The notes beneath the pieces were generated by a model, which ran no database searches, was not told the DNA's origin, and worked only from the letters and a program-made list of their open reading frames with translations. Positions 13,634-13,822 of a stretch of DNA of 13,822 nucleotides are shown here, one piece after another. Where the stretch lies: assembly GCA_002789465.1 (NCBI GenBank), contig PFTH01000195.1, positions 1-13,822 on the forward strand. The letters run 5' to 3'. The translations under genes and the position numbers were made by a program. How positions within the stretch are numbered: the first letter of the stretch is position 1; every line of letters begins with the position of its first letter. The stretch comes from Candidatus Roizmanbacteria bacterium CG_4_9_14_0_8_um_filter_34_12. GTDB taxonomy: Bacteria > Patescibacteriota > Microgenomatia > UBA1406 > GWC2-37-13.

Positions 13634-13822
13634 AATATAAAATTAACCTACTGTTACCAAAAGAAAAAAACTGGTTAGACAAGGTTATTTATTTTGGTCT
13701 GAATTATCTTAGATATATACTAGTAATTACTCAGACAGTAATAATAATGGTTTTTTTTTATAGGTTTAAAATTGACCAAGAGATTGTTGATCTAAAAGAC
13801 GCAGTAAAACAAAAACAAGAGA
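13630..13822 (+). CDS. PilN-like membrane protein, partial (runs off the window)
   Basis: The ATG overlaps the rpsT stop (ATGA, 13630-13633) and the frame stays open for 64 codons to the window edge. It begins MKYKINLLLPKEKNWLDKV, where INLLP is the usual short cytoplasmic opening of PilN/fimbrial-assembly proteins. A single hydrophobic helix follows (about 30-45, YILVITQTVIIMVFFY), and then the start of a charged coiled coil (IDQEIVDLKDAVKQKQE). In type IV pilus systems PilN links the inner-membrane platform (PilM, PilO) across the membrane. Only the first part is visible, so a general bitopic coiled-coil protein is the alternative. The family guess rests on this layout. Confidence 0.6.
   Translation, partial: MKYKINLLLPKEKNWLDKVIYFGLNYLRYILVITQTVIIMVFFYRFKIDQEIVDLKDAVKQKQE

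Overview
The window is AT-rich and every gene that can be supported lies on the + strand. The gene set suggests a Patescibacteria/CPR bacterium, most likely Microgenomates-like. The reasons are a tight RecB/Cas4-like nuclease - recO - glyS - small anchored protein - rpsT - PilN-like run, a DUF4012 envelope protein next to glycan genes, short versions of several proteins, and almost no Shine-Dalgarno sequences. This assignment is inference from gene content. TGA is used as a normal stop (the RhuM, nuclease and rpsT genes end with it), so the standard bacterial code applies.

Region 1 (1-5200) is an accessory island. It holds a Fic-domain gene whose 5' part is broken by an in-frame stop beside a GC-rich hairpin, then a one-polypeptide type ISP/IIG restriction-modification enzyme. 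Next come a decayed fragment resembling the N-terminal part of DUF3800 proteins, a RhuM-family gene, and a second fragment carrying DUF3800-like sequence that the first one lacks. The island ends in a 94-base nested inverted repeat (5107-5200). It looks like a defence or mobile-gene hotspot under decay.

Region 2 (5230-10026) is a surface-glycan operon: a GT4 glycosyltransferase, mannose-1-phosphate guanylyltransferase (makes GDP-mannose), a short membrane phosphoglycosyl transferase (loads the first sugar phosphate onto a lipid carrier), and a membrane-anchored DUF4012 protein of unknown function. Together they probably build and place a mannose-containing polymer or glycoconjugate at the cell surface.

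Region 3 (10048-13822) is housekeeping: a Cas4-like PD-(D/E)XK nuclease with four cysteines, overlapped by a short zinc-finger-less recO; glycyl-tRNA synthetase; a small anchored extracytoplasmic protein; ribosomal protein S20 with the only textbook ribosome binding site in the window; and the start of a PilN-like membrane protein that runs off the end. I see no tRNA, rRNA, CRISPR array, transposase or integrase. I did not find a clearly new multi-gene system. The best leads are the RhuM/DUF3800 scrambled locus, the nested palindrome, the repeated CGACG hairpin, and the -10-like boxes placed 6-7 bases before start codons (possible leaderless mRNAs).
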